Source of the DNA: Cutibacterium equinum | GTDB taxonomy: Bacteria; Actinomycetota; Actinomycetes; Propionibacteriales; Propionibacteriaceae | Assembly: GCF_028021195.1 (NCBI RefSeq) | Contig: NZ_CP115668.1 | Location: 2,356,001-2,420,000 of the forward strand | Direction: 5' to 3' | Length of the DNA: 64,000 nucleotides | Shown: positions 9,097 through 16,910 of the stretch, in pieces | Numbering within the stretch: the stretch's first letter is position 1 | Layout: every line of letters begins with the position of its first letter | The notes under the pieces: generated by a model | What the model was told of the DNA's origin: nothing | The model's database searches: none | The model's input: the letters and a program-made list of their open reading frames with translations, nothing else | Translations under genes and position numbers: made by a program

Positions 9097-9492
9097 TCAG
9101 GCTTTGACGAGGCGGGCGATGGCTTGGTTGGCCTCGGTGATCTTGTCCTCGGCCTCCTGCCCGCCGGCCTGGGCTGCGCGAACCACGCAGTGACTCATGT
9201 GCTCGGCGAGCAGTTCCAGTGAGACGGATTTGAGGGCCGAGGTGACTGCCGAGATCTGAGTCAGGATGTCGATGCAGTATTTCTCCTCATCGACCATTCT
9301 CTCGAGGCCTCGCACCTGCCCCTCGATCCGCTTGAGGCGACGCAGGTGCATCTCCTTGTGACCGAGGTACCCGTGCTGGGGGTGGTCCTGACAGCCGCAG
9401 GCTCCGCACTCTTCACTCGACTCCGACGTGTCGGTATCACGATGAGCGAGGGCCAGCTCAGGGACGTGGCAGCAGTCATCCGAGTGGGTCAT
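9097..9492 (-). CDS. csoR: CsoR-family copper-sensing repressor
   Basis: 131-residue all-helical repressor. The core has MHLRRLKRIEGQVRGLERMV, then EEKYCIDILTQI and LLAEHMSHCVV, giving the Cys / His-x3-Cys Cu(I) ligand set that distinguishes CsoR from RcnR/FrmR. The start chosen is ATG 9492 because the copper operator at 9515-9531 lies just upstream; an in-frame start at 9540 would place the operator inside the coding region. The N-terminal 40 residues are unusual, with a CCH and an ECGACGCQDH cluster that standard ~90-residue CsoR proteins lack. It is the first gene of csoR-copZ-copA and should be self-regulated. Confidence 0.93.
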   Translation of the reverse strand: MTHSDDCCHVPELALAHRDTDTSESSEECGACGCQDHPQHGYLGHKEMHLRRLKRIEGQVRGLERMVDEEKYCIDILTQISAVTSALKSVSLELLAEHMSHCVVRAAQAGGQEAEDKITEANQAIARLVKA

Positions 9493-9514
9493 GGGTCCTC
9501 CTCCACGAGGAAAC

Positions 9515-9531
9515 ATACCCTCTGGGGGTAT
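9515..9531. promoter_or_regulatory. CsoR operator
   Basis: ATACCC-N5-GGGTAT, a GC-centred inverted repeat (with an adjacent G tract) of the type bound by CsoR, placed 23 bases before the csoR start. Copper binding to CsoR would release it and derepress the operon. Confidence 0.75.
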
Positions 9532-9540
9532 ATGAGGCAA

Positions 9541-9976
9541 GGGTGATTCGCCATATCAGCGCACCGTCAGCCACTATCCACAGACACTGTGGATAACTTG
9601 CCCCCACAGAGGGGGGCGCGCGCCGTCGACACCACCGCCACTCGCCGCCGCACGATGACTCATCCCCAACCCGACACGCCGGAAACTATCGTCAAATTCC
9701 TCACATCACTTCTATAACCCCTAGTCAGATGCGTTTTCCGGATGGGTATTCCACGGCATATCCCCATATCCAGTGACTTATCCACACGTTTTCCCCAGAG
9801 AGTCCACACGCATCCACCCCTTACACACAGGGGGCTGTGGAAAACCCGCCTGCAGGCAACCCAAAATCGTGGCACACTCCCGCACGGGGCATTCTCGAAC
9901 GGAGGTGGGAAGGTCGCCCTCACCCTGACGGCGCCCCCACACCTGCGTCGCCCCGCGTCACCCTCAAGGAGCAGCC
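9541..9976. other. Intergenic region with a DnaA-box cluster upstream of dnaB
   Basis: 436 bases without a gene. It contains two perfect DnaA boxes (TTATCCACA at 9778-9786 plus strand; TGTGGATAA at 9588-9596, i.e. minus strand) and two near matches (CTATCCACA at 9574-9582; TGTGGAAAA at 9836-9844), plus several other TCCACA cores and an AT-richer stretch around 9695-9790. It could be a DnaA-responsive dnaB control region or part of an origin; dnaA and dnaN are not in the window. Confidence 0.6.
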
Positions 9977-11323
9977 ATGTCCCTCGCACCCGCCGAACCC
10001 GGACCATCCCTGGACCGCAACCCTCCCCAGGACATCGACGCCGAGAAGTCCGTCCTCGGGGCCATGCTCTCCTCCAAGGACGCCATTGCCGACGTCGTCG
10101 AGGAACTCAAAGGTGTCGATTTCTATCGACCCGGACACGAACTCATCTTCAACACCATCACCGACCTCTACGGTCGCGGAGACCCGGCCGACACCGTCAC
10201 CACCGCCGACGAGCTCGACCGTCGCGGGGAACTCGAGCGCGCGGGCGGGCGTCTGTACCTCGCCGAGCTGCTGAGCAATGTCACCGTCACCGCCAACGCC
10301 GCCTATTACGCCAAGATCGTCGCCGACAAAGCAGTACTGCGTCGTCTCGTCGAGGCGTCGATACGCATTGCCCAGATGGGTTATCAGGGCCAAGGCGAGG
10401 TCGCTGACATCGTCGACGCCGCCCAGCAAACCCTCTACGAGGTCTCCACGCGCAAAACCAGCGAGGACTACCACCCGCTGTCCGAACTGTTCGAGAACGC
10501 GTTTGACGAGCTTGAGGCCATTGAGGCCCGTGGCGACGCCATGGCCGGCATCCCCACCGGATTCACCGACCTCGATGAACTCACCAACGGGTTCATGCCC
10601 GGACAGATGATCATCGTCGCCGCCCGTCCCGCCATGGGCAAGTCAACTCTCGCCCTCGACTTTGCACGCGCCGCCGCGATCAAAAATCATCTGGCCGCAG
10701 CCATTTTCAGCCTCGAGATGGGGCGCAACGAGATCGTCATGAGGCTGTTGTCCGCCGAGGCCGGAATCGAGCTGCAACGCATGCGTTCCGGACGCCTCTC
10801 CGAGGAGGACTGGCAGCGCATGGTCGACAAGACCACCCAGATCTCGTCGGCCCCGCTGTTCATTGACGACTCGCCCAACCTGACGATGATGGAAATCCGC
10901 GCCAAGGCCCGCCGGATGAAGCAGAAATTCGACCTCAAACTCGTCGTCATCGACTACATGCAGCTCATGACGTCGGGCAAGAAGGTGGAGTCTCGTCAGC
11001 TTGAGGTCTCCGAGTTCTCCCGCCAGATCAAGCTGCTGGCCAAGGAGTTGGAGATTCCCGTCGTTGCCCTGTCCCAGCTCAACCGTGGACCCGAACAGCG
11101 CACGGACAAGAAGCCGATGATGAGCGATCTGCGCGAGTCGGGGTCGTTGGAGCAGGACGCCGACGTCGTCATCCTGTTGCATCGTGAGGACGTCTATGAC
11201 AAGGAGTCCCCGCGCGCTGGTGAGGCCGACATCATCGTCGCCAAACACCGTAATGGACCGACGCGAACGGTTCCGGTCGTCTTCCAGGGCCACTATTCGC
11301 GGTTCGTCGACATGCAGCGCTGA
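9977..11323 (+). CDS. dnaB: Replicative DNA helicase DnaB
   Basis: 448-residue RecA-like hexameric helicase that unwinds the fork 5' to 3'. The N-terminal helical domain (about residues 15-120, NPPQDIDAEKSVLGAML onward) binds primase; the C-terminal motor has Walker A RPAMGKSTLALDFA near residue 225, SLEMGRNEIVMRLLS, Walker B VVIDYMQLM, and the DLRESGSLEQDADVV segment (sensor region). No intein interrupts it, unlike several actinobacterial DnaBs. AAGGAG sits at 9966-9971, a good distance from the ATG. The usual rpsF-ssb-rpsR-rplI neighbours are absent immediately upstream, which is instead a DnaA-box-rich gap. Confidence 0.97.
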   Translation: MSLAPAEPGPSLDRNPPQDIDAEKSVLGAMLSSKDAIADVVEELKGVDFYRPGHELIFNTITDLYGRGDPADTVTTADELDRRGELERAGGRLYLAELLSNVTVTANAAYYAKIVADKAVLRRLVEASIRIAQMGYQGQGEVADIVDAAQQTLYEVSTRKTSEDYHPLSELFENAFDELEAIEARGDAMAGIPTGFTDLDELTNGFMPGQMIIVAARPAMGKSTLALDFARAAAIKNHLAAAIFSLEMGRNEIVMRLLSAEAGIELQRMRSGRLSEEDWQRMVDKTTQISSAPLFIDDSPNLTMMEIRAKARRMKQKFDLKLVVIDYMQLMTSGKKVESRQLEVSEFSRQIKLLAKELEIPVVALSQLNRGPEQRTDKKPMMSDLRESGSLEQDADVVILLHREDVYDKESPRAGEADIIVAKHRNGPTRTVPVVFQGHYSRFVDMQR

Positions 11324-11385
11324 GACCGTGGTCGGGACCCATACCCAACGATCCCGCTCGGCACTACCGTGAGGTCATGGAAAGC

Positions 11386-12387
11386 ATGCATGCCGTTGCC
11401 GTCACACGCTCCCTACCCGTCACCGATCCCGAGTGTTTTGTCGATATTGACCTGCCGGTGCCCGAACCGGGCCCCCACGACCTGCTCGTCGAGGTGCAGG
11501 CCGTCTCCGTCAACCCCATTGACGTCAAGCTGCGCAAAGGCGCCGGCACCCCGTCGCGTCCCCTCGTACTCGGTTTCGACGCCGCTTCAGTCGTGCGTGC
11601 CGTCGGATCCGAGGTCCACGACTTCTCGGTCGGCGACCAGGTGTGGCACTCGGGGAACCGCGATCGCCCCGGCACCTACTCTCAGTTCACCGTCGTCGAT
11701 TCACGGATCGTCGCGAGGCGTCCGGCATCCCTGACGACGGCCGAGGCCGCATCCTTGCCGTTGACGTCCTTGACGGCGTGGGAGGCACTCGTCGAGCACA
11801 CCCGCTTGGGGACCCCGGATCAGCGCAGCGACAAGGCCTTCCTCATGATCGGTGGAGCCGGCGGGGTCGGATCTGCGGCCATCCAGCTTGCCCGGGCCAT
11901 CACCAGCGGGCCGGTCGTGGCGACCTCCTCGCGTCCCGAAACCGCCCAGTGGTGTCAGGACATGGGCGCGACTGGGATCATCAACCACCGCGAACCCTTG
12001 GCCCCGCAAGTCAAGAACCTCGGAATTGCCGCTTTCGACGCCATTCTGTCCGCCTACACCCCACCGGCATCGGCGCTGGCCGAGATCATGGCCCCCTTCG
12101 GCCACCTCGCCATGATTGACGGCACCGATTCCTTCGACCTCATGGCCTTCAAACCGAAGTCGCTGTCCGTAACGAGCGAGTCGATGTTCACCCGTCCCCA
12201 ATTCGGGACCACAGATGTCGCCAAGCAGGGCCAAGCTCTTGCCCGTATCACGCGGCTAGTCGAGGACGGCCAGATCCGCCCGACAATGACCCACCACATC
12301 GAGGGGCTGACGGCTCAGCACGTCCGCCAGGCCACCGAGATCGTCGAGTCCGGCAGGATGATCGGAAAGGTCGTCATCACCGTCTAA
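11386..12387 (+). CDS. Quinone oxidoreductase-like MDR family protein
   Basis: About 333 residues of the zinc-free medium-chain reductase family (ZADH/Qor type). It has a GroES-like N-terminal domain (VEVQAVSVNPIDVKLRKG, FDAASVVRAVGS) and a Rossmann domain with the NADPH motif GGAGGVGSAAIQLAR near residue 160. The Cys/His zinc ligands of true alcohol dehydrogenases are lacking. It likely reduces quinones or enones with NADPH; the substrate is unknown. ATG 11377 is in frame, but the GAGG site at 11371-11374 is only two bases from it and 11 from ATG 11386, whose MHAVAVTRSLP matches the family start better. It is 60 bases after dnaB on the same strand and shares the terminator at 12431. Confidence 0.88.
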   Translation: MHAVAVTRSLPVTDPECFVDIDLPVPEPGPHDLLVEVQAVSVNPIDVKLRKGAGTPSRPLVLGFDAASVVRAVGSEVHDFSVGDQVWHSGNRDRPGTYSQFTVVDSRIVARRPASLTTAEAASLPLTSLTAWEALVEHTRLGTPDQRSDKAFLMIGGAGGVGSAAIQLARAITSGPVVATSSRPETAQWCQDMGATGIINHREPLAPQVKNLGIAAFDAILSAYTPPASALAEIMAPFGHLAMIDGTDSFDLMAFKPKSLSVTSESMFTRPQFGTTDVAKQGQALARITRLVEDGQIRPTMTHHIEGLTAQHVRQATEIVESGRMIGKVVITV

Positions 12388-12430
12388 CACCCGTTACCCG
12401 GAATCGGCGCCCTTGCGGATGACCCACAGC

Positions 12431-12466
12431 ACAACTGGACCCCCGGTTTCCCGGGGGTCCAGTTGT
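12431..12466. terminator. Strong bidirectional terminator-like hairpin
   Basis: A perfect 16-bp stem (ACAACTGGACCCCCGG and complement) with a TTTC loop sits between the convergent reductase and metallothionein-like genes. No long T-run follows, but stem strength and position fit termination from both sides. Confidence 0.75.
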
Positions 12467-12492
12467 GGCTAGCGTAACGAGAGAAAAGGAAC

Positions 12493-12816
12493 TCAGGCGG
12501 CGTGCTGGCAGGTCGGGCAGGTGCAATCCTCGCAGGTGCAGTTGGCGCAGGAATCGTTGCAGTGACCGCACTCGCAGGTCTTGTGATCGCAGGTCGGGCA
12601 GGTGCAATCCTCACACGTGCAGTTTGCGCAAGAATCGTCGCAGCGCCCACACTGACAGGTGGTGCACTCGTCGTAGTGGCCGTCGTGCTCGTGGTGAGCG
12701 TGGCCCTCGTGCAGGTAATCGACGTGGTCGTGGTGGATGACAGCCTCGTGGCCGCAGTTCGGGCCGTGGGTGTGATGGTGGGTCTCAGCGGGACGATGCT
12801 CAGTGGTGACAGTCAT
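12493..12816 (-). CDS. Metallothionein-like Cys/His-rich protein
   Basis: 107 residues with about 20 Cys and 18 His. Residues 1-48 are His-rich (THHHTHGPNCGHE, HEGHAHHEHDGHY). Residues 49-107 hold two nearly identical tandem modules, CGRCDDSCANCTCEDCTCPTC and CGHCNDSCANCTCEDCTCPTC, built from CxC and CxxC pairs without aromatic residues. This composition is typical of metallothioneins that bind many Zn(II), Cd(II) or Cu(I) ions in thiolate clusters. It does not resemble the cyanobacterial SmtA or the mycobacterial MymT pattern closely, so I cannot name a family. The start overlaps the upstream SmtB-like regulator by 17 bases, making one operon; the regulator's alpha-5 ligands suggest zinc-type control. 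Confidence 0.8.
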   Translation of the reverse strand: MTVTTEHRPAETHHHTHGPNCGHEAVIHHDHVDYLHEGHAHHEHDGHYDECTTCQCGRCDDSCANCTCEDCTCPTCDHKTCECGHCNDSCANCTCEDCTCPTCQHAA

Positions 12817-13114
12817 GGTTGTGCTCCTTCATGTGGTTGAAGGCGTCCAGGAAGATGGACGCCACGTGGTCGTCAATGAGCGAGTACATGGCCTTCTGCC
12901 CTTCCTTGCGCGCAGAGACCAGATGCGCCCGTCGCAACACCTTGAGGTGATGGGAGACCAACGGCTGTTTGGCGCCGACGATCTCCGACAGTTCCCCGAC
13001 CGATGCCTCACCATCTGTGAGGCGATTGACGATCCGTGCCCGAATCGGATTCGCCAGGGCAGAGAACAGTTGAACGACGGGGTCGAATGGCTCCGGTTCC
13101 ATGTCCTTGCTCAT
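12800..13114 (-). CDS. ArsR/SmtB-family zinc-type metal sensor
   Basis: 104-residue winged-helix repressor. The recognition helix region is GELSEIVGAKQPLVSHHLKVLRRA, followed by the wing (ARKEGQKAMYSL). The C-terminal helix has D81-x-H83-x10-H94-x2-E97, exactly the spacing of the alpha-5 Zn(II) site of SmtB, with an extra HNHDCHH tail. The alpha-3 Cys (arsenic-type) motif is absent. It should repress its own operon until zinc or a similar ion binds. ATG 13114 is chosen because a promoter at 13124-13151 covers the upstream in-frame ATG at 13150 and would give an almost leaderless transcript. The downstream overlapping gene encodes a metallothionein-like protein. Confidence 0.9.
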   Translation of the reverse strand: MSKDMEPEPFDPVVQLFSALANPIRARIVNRLTDGEASVGELSEIVGAKQPLVSHHLKVLRRAHLVSARKEGQKAMYSLIDDHVASIFLDAFNHMKEHNHDCHH

Positions 13115-13123
13115 GACCACGAC

Positions 13124-13151
13124 TGTATATCGGCTTTTTTGTATATGCAAA
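13124..13151 (-). promoter_or_regulatory. Promoter of the SmtB-like / metallothionein operon
   Basis: On the minus strand TTTGCA and TATACA are separated by 16 bases; the expected start point falls at or a few bases before the ATG at 13114, so the mRNA is probably leaderless. Direct TGTATAT repeats inside the spacer and the -10 region may be part of the repressor site; I did not find a clear 12-2-12 SmtB operator. Confidence 0.55.
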
Positions 13152-13219
13152 CATTTTGATGGATATCATTCTCATGTTCATCTGGGGGCAGGGACCGATT
13201 CGGTACCTACACTCGAGGT

Positions 13220-13537
13220 ATGAAGTTAAACAAGGCTGAAGACGTCAACACCGCCGAAGTCGCCGGTCTGGGACTGGTCGGAGGCTGGCTCACCGCCCGT
13301 GCCACCGGAGTACGAGAACTCGGCGGAGTGGTGCTCGCAGCCGCCGGTTGCTGGGCTGGCCGCACCTGGCTCGCCAAGAGTGGCCCGACAGTCGCCGGCA
13401 TCCTTGGGGCGACCTACCTGGGTGCCTTCGGCGCCTCCCACGGGTTGGCGAAAAAGATCGGCGCATGGCCCGCCGTCATCACTGTGACCGCCGCCACCTG
13501 CACCGCCTGTCACTTTTTGTGCGACGCCAAGGAGTGA
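13220..13537 (+). CDS. Small hydrophobic protein of unknown function
   Basis: 105 residues, rich in Gly/Ala/Val. There are three or so possible membrane segments (AEVAGLGLVGGWLTA, GGVVLAAAGCWAGRTW, GPTVAGILGATYLGAFGAS, PAVITVTAATCTACHFL), with basic residues between them and three or four Cys including CTAC near the end. I do not recognise a family. It is the first of a two-gene unit with the DNA glycosylase (4-base GTGA overlap), 105 bases divergent from the SmtB-like operon. No good ribosome site precedes ATG 13220, so translation may be leaderless or start slightly later. Confidence 0.65.
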   Translation: MKLNKAEDVNTAEVAGLGLVGGWLTARATGVRELGGVVLAAAGCWAGRTWLAKSGPTVAGILGATYLGAFGASHGLAKKIGAWPAVITVTAATCTACHFLCDAKE

Positions 13538-14109
13538 TCGACCTTTCAGCCCCCGCCATCGAAGTTGCCCCGTTGCTCCTTGGGGCAACGATCTGGCACG
13601 GACCGGTGGGAATTCGTCTCACCGAGGTCGAGGCGTACATGGGGCTCGACGATCCCGCGTCCCATGCCTTCCGCGGCCCCACCCCACGCGCCCGCGTGAT
13701 GTTCGGGCCACCCTCACACGTGTACGTGTACCTGTCCTACGGCATGCATCGCTGCGTCAACCTCGTCTGCTCCCCCGACGGTGTGGCCTCGGCTGTTCTG
13801 CTACGCGGCGGACAGGTGACAGCCGGTGTGGGCGACGCGCGCCGTCGCCGCGGAAACGTCCCCGAGAACCGTCTTGCGTGTGGACCGGGAAATATGGGCT
13901 CCGCCTTGGGGGCAACTCTCACGGAGTCAGGGGATCCGGTGACGCTCATCGGCCCTGACGCCACCTCAACATCCGGGTGGCGGCTCCAACCGGCCGATCG
14001 CCCCGTCGAATTTCGTCAAGGCCCCCGGGTGGGCATCAGCAAAAATACCGACGCCCCTTGGCGGTGGTGGATCCCCGACGATCCGACGGTTTCTGGGCCC
14101 AGGAAGTAG
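13534..14109 (+). CDS. mpg: 3-methyladenine DNA glycosylase (AAG/MPG family)
   Basis: 191 residues. Family motifs are TEVEAYMGLDDPASHAFRG (the Glu in EVEAY activates the water), RARVMFGPPSHVYVYLSYGM, VLLRGG, and the product-site region NRLACGPGNMGSALG. It excises alkylated purines such as 3-methyladenine. The frame is open far upstream through the preceding gene; GTG 13534 is preferred because it overlaps that gene's TGA by four bases, giving translational coupling, although GTG 13519 is possible. The AAGGAG at 13529-13534 runs into the start codon, which is unusually close. Confidence 0.9.
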   Translation: MIDLSAPAIEVAPLLLGATIWHGPVGIRLTEVEAYMGLDDPASHAFRGPTPRARVMFGPPSHVYVYLSYGMHRCVNLVCSPDGVASAVLLRGGQVTAGVGDARRRRGNVPENRLACGPGNMGSALGATLTESGDPVTLIGPDATSTSGWRLQPADRPVEFRQGPRVGISKNTDAPWRWWIPDDPTVSGPRK

Positions 14110-14200
14110 AAATCCCGACGTCCTCACGGCGGGGACCACAGCAGGTTGCCCGCACCCGTCACCTCGTACTCATGCGCCGGACGGCCCCCCGCACGCACGT

Positions 14201-14238
14201 AAAAGGGCCGGGACCCGCCCCCACAGCAGGTCCCGGCC
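14201..14238 (-). terminator. Terminator of the glpABC operon
   Basis: Minus strand: a 10-bp stem GGCCGGGACC/GGTCCCGGCC with a 13-base loop followed by CTTTTA, 76 bases after the glpC stop. A second, weaker inverted repeat (CTGAGCC...GGCTCAG, 14268-14303) lies just before it. Confidence 0.75.
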
Positions 14239-14313
14239 GACTCCGGATCACAGGAGGTCCGGCGAAACTGAGCCCCACACCATCGAAAAGGGGTCCGGCT
14301 CAGAAGGTCTCGA

Positions 14314-15564
14314 TCAGTCGAGCAGGTTGTCCGAGAGTCCAAGGGAGTGGTGCAGCAACCACACCGGATGGACGATCTTGACACCCGAGGACTTCGAGAT
14401 CTGCCAACGGCAGGTCTCAGTGTCACACACGCCGACGCCCTCGTTGTGATCCTGCATGTGCTTGAACACACCCGCACCGATCTTCTGAGCAACCTCGTAA
14501 CGCTCGGCCTTCAGACCGTAGGTACCGGCGATGCCACAGCACGGCTCGTTGGACTCCAACACCTTCACACCCGGAATGAGCTCCATGAGCTGCACCGCCG
14601 GGAATCCCATGCCCTGGCTCTTGACCTGGCAGGGCTGGTGGTAAGGAACCGTGATGTCGAGCGGACGGAACTGCGAGGCGTCAAGCTCACCATTGCGGTA
14701 CTCATCCATGAGGAACTCCGAGAAGTCCCGGGAGCGCACCGACACGTCGTGGAGACGAGGATCGTCAACACCCATGATCTCGTGGGCCTCGTGCTTCATC
14801 ATGCCCACACACGAACCCGACGAGGACACGATCGTCAGACCCTTGCCGAGGCTGATGATCTTGTCGCACAGGCTGAGAATGTCCTTGGTGGCACCCTCGA
14901 ACAGACCATTCGACTGCTTGGCCAGACCACAGCAGCCCTGCTTGGGGACGAGGACCTCATAGCCCAGGTGCTCGAGCACCTCGATGGACTTCTTGGAAGT
15001 CTCGGTCTCGAAGTAGCCACCGGCGCAGCCCTGGAAGAAGATGATCGGACCCTTGGTCGCCGGCTTGGCCGGCTTGTGGTGGCGCATCCACTTGCTGAGC
15101 GTCTCGGTCTGAGCAGTCGGCATCGGGGCGTCGCGGTGGACCCTGATGATCTTCTCGACCGCGATACGGATCGGCTTCTGCTTGAGGCCCCAGTTGGCCA
15201 GCGGAGCAATCGGGGACAGCACGCGTCCCTCAAGGGTCGTCAGCGGGATGAGGCGGTCACGCAGCGGAACACCATTCTGGTGCTTCATCTTCATGGCGGC
15301 CTGCTCATTGAGCTCCGCGATCTTGACTCCCTGCGGGCAGTGCAGGGTGCAAATACCGCAGAAATTGCACCACTCCAGTGAGTGATCGACAGAGGCTCCG
15401 TCACGATAGCGCTCGCCCTGCGGGCCGTTGTACTTCGGACCGGTGTAGAGCGGGGTGGCCTTGGCGACCGGGCACATCGTCTCGCAGATCGTGCACTTGA
15501 CGCACGCGTCGAGCGACTGGCGCGAGACCTCGTGTCCGGCGAATGTCTCCTCGATAACACCCAT
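14314..15564 (-). CDS. glpC: Anaerobic glycerol-3-phosphate dehydrogenase, iron-sulfur subunit C
   Basis: 416 residues. The N-terminal ferredoxin region has two 4Fe-4S motifs, CVKCTICETMCPVAKA and CNFCGICTLHCPQG. Two CCG domains follow, each with a closing cysteine pair (PKQGCCGLAKQSNG and ESNEPCCGIAGTYG), typical of GlpC/heterodisulfide-reductase-like membrane anchors that pass electrons to menaquinone. It is the last gene of glpABC, two bases after glpB, and is followed by a terminator. Together the complex oxidises glycerol-3-phosphate to dihydroxyacetone phosphate under anaerobic or microaerobic conditions. Confidence 0.94.
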   Translation of the reverse strand: MGVIEETFAGHEVSRQSLDACVKCTICETMCPVAKATPLYTGPKYNGPQGERYRDGASVDHSLEWCNFCGICTLHCPQGVKIAELNEQAAMKMKHQNGVPLRDRLIPLTTLEGRVLSPIAPLANWGLKQKPIRIAVEKIIRVHRDAPMPTAQTETLSKWMRHHKPAKPATKGPIIFFQGCAGGYFETETSKKSIEVLEHLGYEVLVPKQGCCGLAKQSNGLFEGATKDILSLCDKIISLGKGLTIVSSSGSCVGMMKHEAHEIMGVDDPRLHDVSVRSRDFSEFLMDEYRNGELDASQFRPLDITVPYHQPCQVKSQGMGFPAVQLMELIPGVKVLESNEPCCGIAGTYGLKAERYEVAQKIGAGVFKHMQDHNEGVGVCDTETCRWQISKSSGVKIVHPVWLLHHSLGLSDNLLD

Positions 15565-15566
15565 GA

Positions 15567-16910
15567 TCAGTTCCTTTCCTTGGTCGCAGCGCCTGCCTTG
15601 ACCGCTGACAGGATGGCATCGGCGGCCTTGATGGCCGAGCCGAGGGCGATGCCCTCACCCGACTTCTCCTGCCACCTGGTGGCGCCGGCGATCACGCCAC
15701 CGGCAGCGTAGACATTGGAATGGACGGGCTTGCCATGCTCGGTGACGAGCATGTTCTCGTCGACCTCGACACCGCACAGGAAGAGGGGCTGCGGGGAACC
15801 CCAGTAGTCACCGTGGATCAGGTCCTCCTCCTTGATGCCCTCCGGCATGGTGACCGGGAGGTCAAGGATGGTCTCGTGCAGATGGCCGTGGGAGTCGAGC
15901 TTGAGGGCTCCGGACTCGAAACCGCCACCAGCGAGGACAACAGCGTCAACCTTGATCTCCTTACCAGCACCAGCGGTTCCGACCCTCACGGAGACGACCT
16001 TGCCGTCGGAAACCGTGCAGCCGGTGACCTTCGAGCCGAGCACGTAGTCGACGCGCTCATTCTTGGCGGTCACGACGAGCTTGTTGTTGAGACGCATACC
16101 GGGCACGCAGGGCGGCAGGGAGGCGATCTCGAACACCTTGGTGCCAAGGATCCTGCTGAAGTCGGCAAGAACCTCATCATGGTTGTCGATGCCGAGGACA
16201 GCCGGCAGCGCAACGATCTCACCGGGGTTGATGAATCCCTTGAGGCCCTCAGCCAGCACCCGACGGGTATGAGCATTGTCGAGGGAGCGAGCGATCGACA
16301 GGCCAGTGGCGTCGTACTCGCCCTCGCGCGGCTCAAAATCGACGATGACGGCGCGGGCGGAGACGTGGCCACCGCCGGGCAGTTCGGTGCGGTCGATGTT
16401 CTGGGCGATGAGACCAGCGTGGAAGTCCTTGTACTGGGCCAGGCCCATGACAACGACCTTGTCGCCGTCGGTGAGGTTGCCGTTGATCATCGACGGTGGG
16501 ACCAGGGCGGTGGGACGGATCGCGCCAACAGCGGTCGGCAGGTTGATCGTCGACTCGCCGTCACCGACCAGGAAGGACTCGCCGACAACCTCGCGCAGGA
16601 AGTCGACTCCCTCCTTGACAGCCTCCACGCCGATCTTGGCGTAGGGGTGCTCGGGATGCTTGGAGGCGTATTCCTTGACGGCCTCGTACGGGTTCTCGAC
16701 GCGCTCAGGGGTGTAACCGAGAACGTCGACGGTTCCCTGACCCAACTGCAGGCCACCGACACCCTTGGTGACCAGGGTCACACGGGCGCCACCGCGGCGC
16801 AGACGCAGGGCGGTGGTCAAGCCGGCCAGGCCAGACCCGATGACGACGACGTGCGGCGCCTTGAAGCGGTCGGCAGTCGGCGATGAGGTGGAAACGGTTG
16901 CGGTGCTCAC
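15567..16910 (-). CDS. glpB: Anaerobic glycerol-3-phosphate dehydrogenase subunit B
   Basis: 447 residues with an N-terminal FAD/NAD-binding Rossmann motif VVIGSGLAGLTTALRLRRGG and a C-terminal FAD segment (VYAAGGVIAGATRW). GlpB is the second flavin-type subunit of the GlpABC complex. It starts with GTG 16910, overlapping the glpA stop by four bases, and is followed two bases later by glpC. The Ser/Thr-rich N-terminus before the Rossmann fold is short and unstructured. Order, overlaps and length all fit the glpABC operon of anaerobes and propionibacteria. Confidence 0.92.
   Translation of the reverse strand: MSTATVSTSSPTADRFKAPHVVVIGSGLAGLTTALRLRRGGARVTLVTKGVGGLQLGQGTVDVLGYTPERVENPYEAVKEYASKHPEHPYAKIGVEAVKEGVDFLREVVGESFLVGDGESTINLPTAVGAIRPTALVPPSMINGNLTDGDKVVVMGLAQYKDFHAGLIAQNIDRTELPGGGHVSARAVIVDFEPREGEYDATGLSIARSLDNAHTRRVLAEGLKGFINPGEIVALPAVLGIDNHDEVLADFSRILGTKVFEIASLPPCVPGMRLNNKLVVTAKNERVDYVLGSKVTGCTVSDGKVVSVRVGTAGAGKEIKVDAVVLAGGGFESGALKLDSHGHLHETILDLPVTMPEGIKEEDLIHGDYWGSPQPLFLCGVEVDENMLVTEHGKPVHSNVYAAGGVIAGATRWQEKSGEGIALGSAIKAADAILSAVKAGAATKERN

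Noticed and set aside
13114-13160. 12-2-12 SmtB operator
   Set aside because: Only direct TGTATAT repeats are seen, not the expected inverted TGAA-type half-sites.
15720-16886. Long plus-strand frames opposite glpB and glpA
   Set aside because: Shadows of the confirmed glp genes; composition is typical of antisense GC-rich frames.
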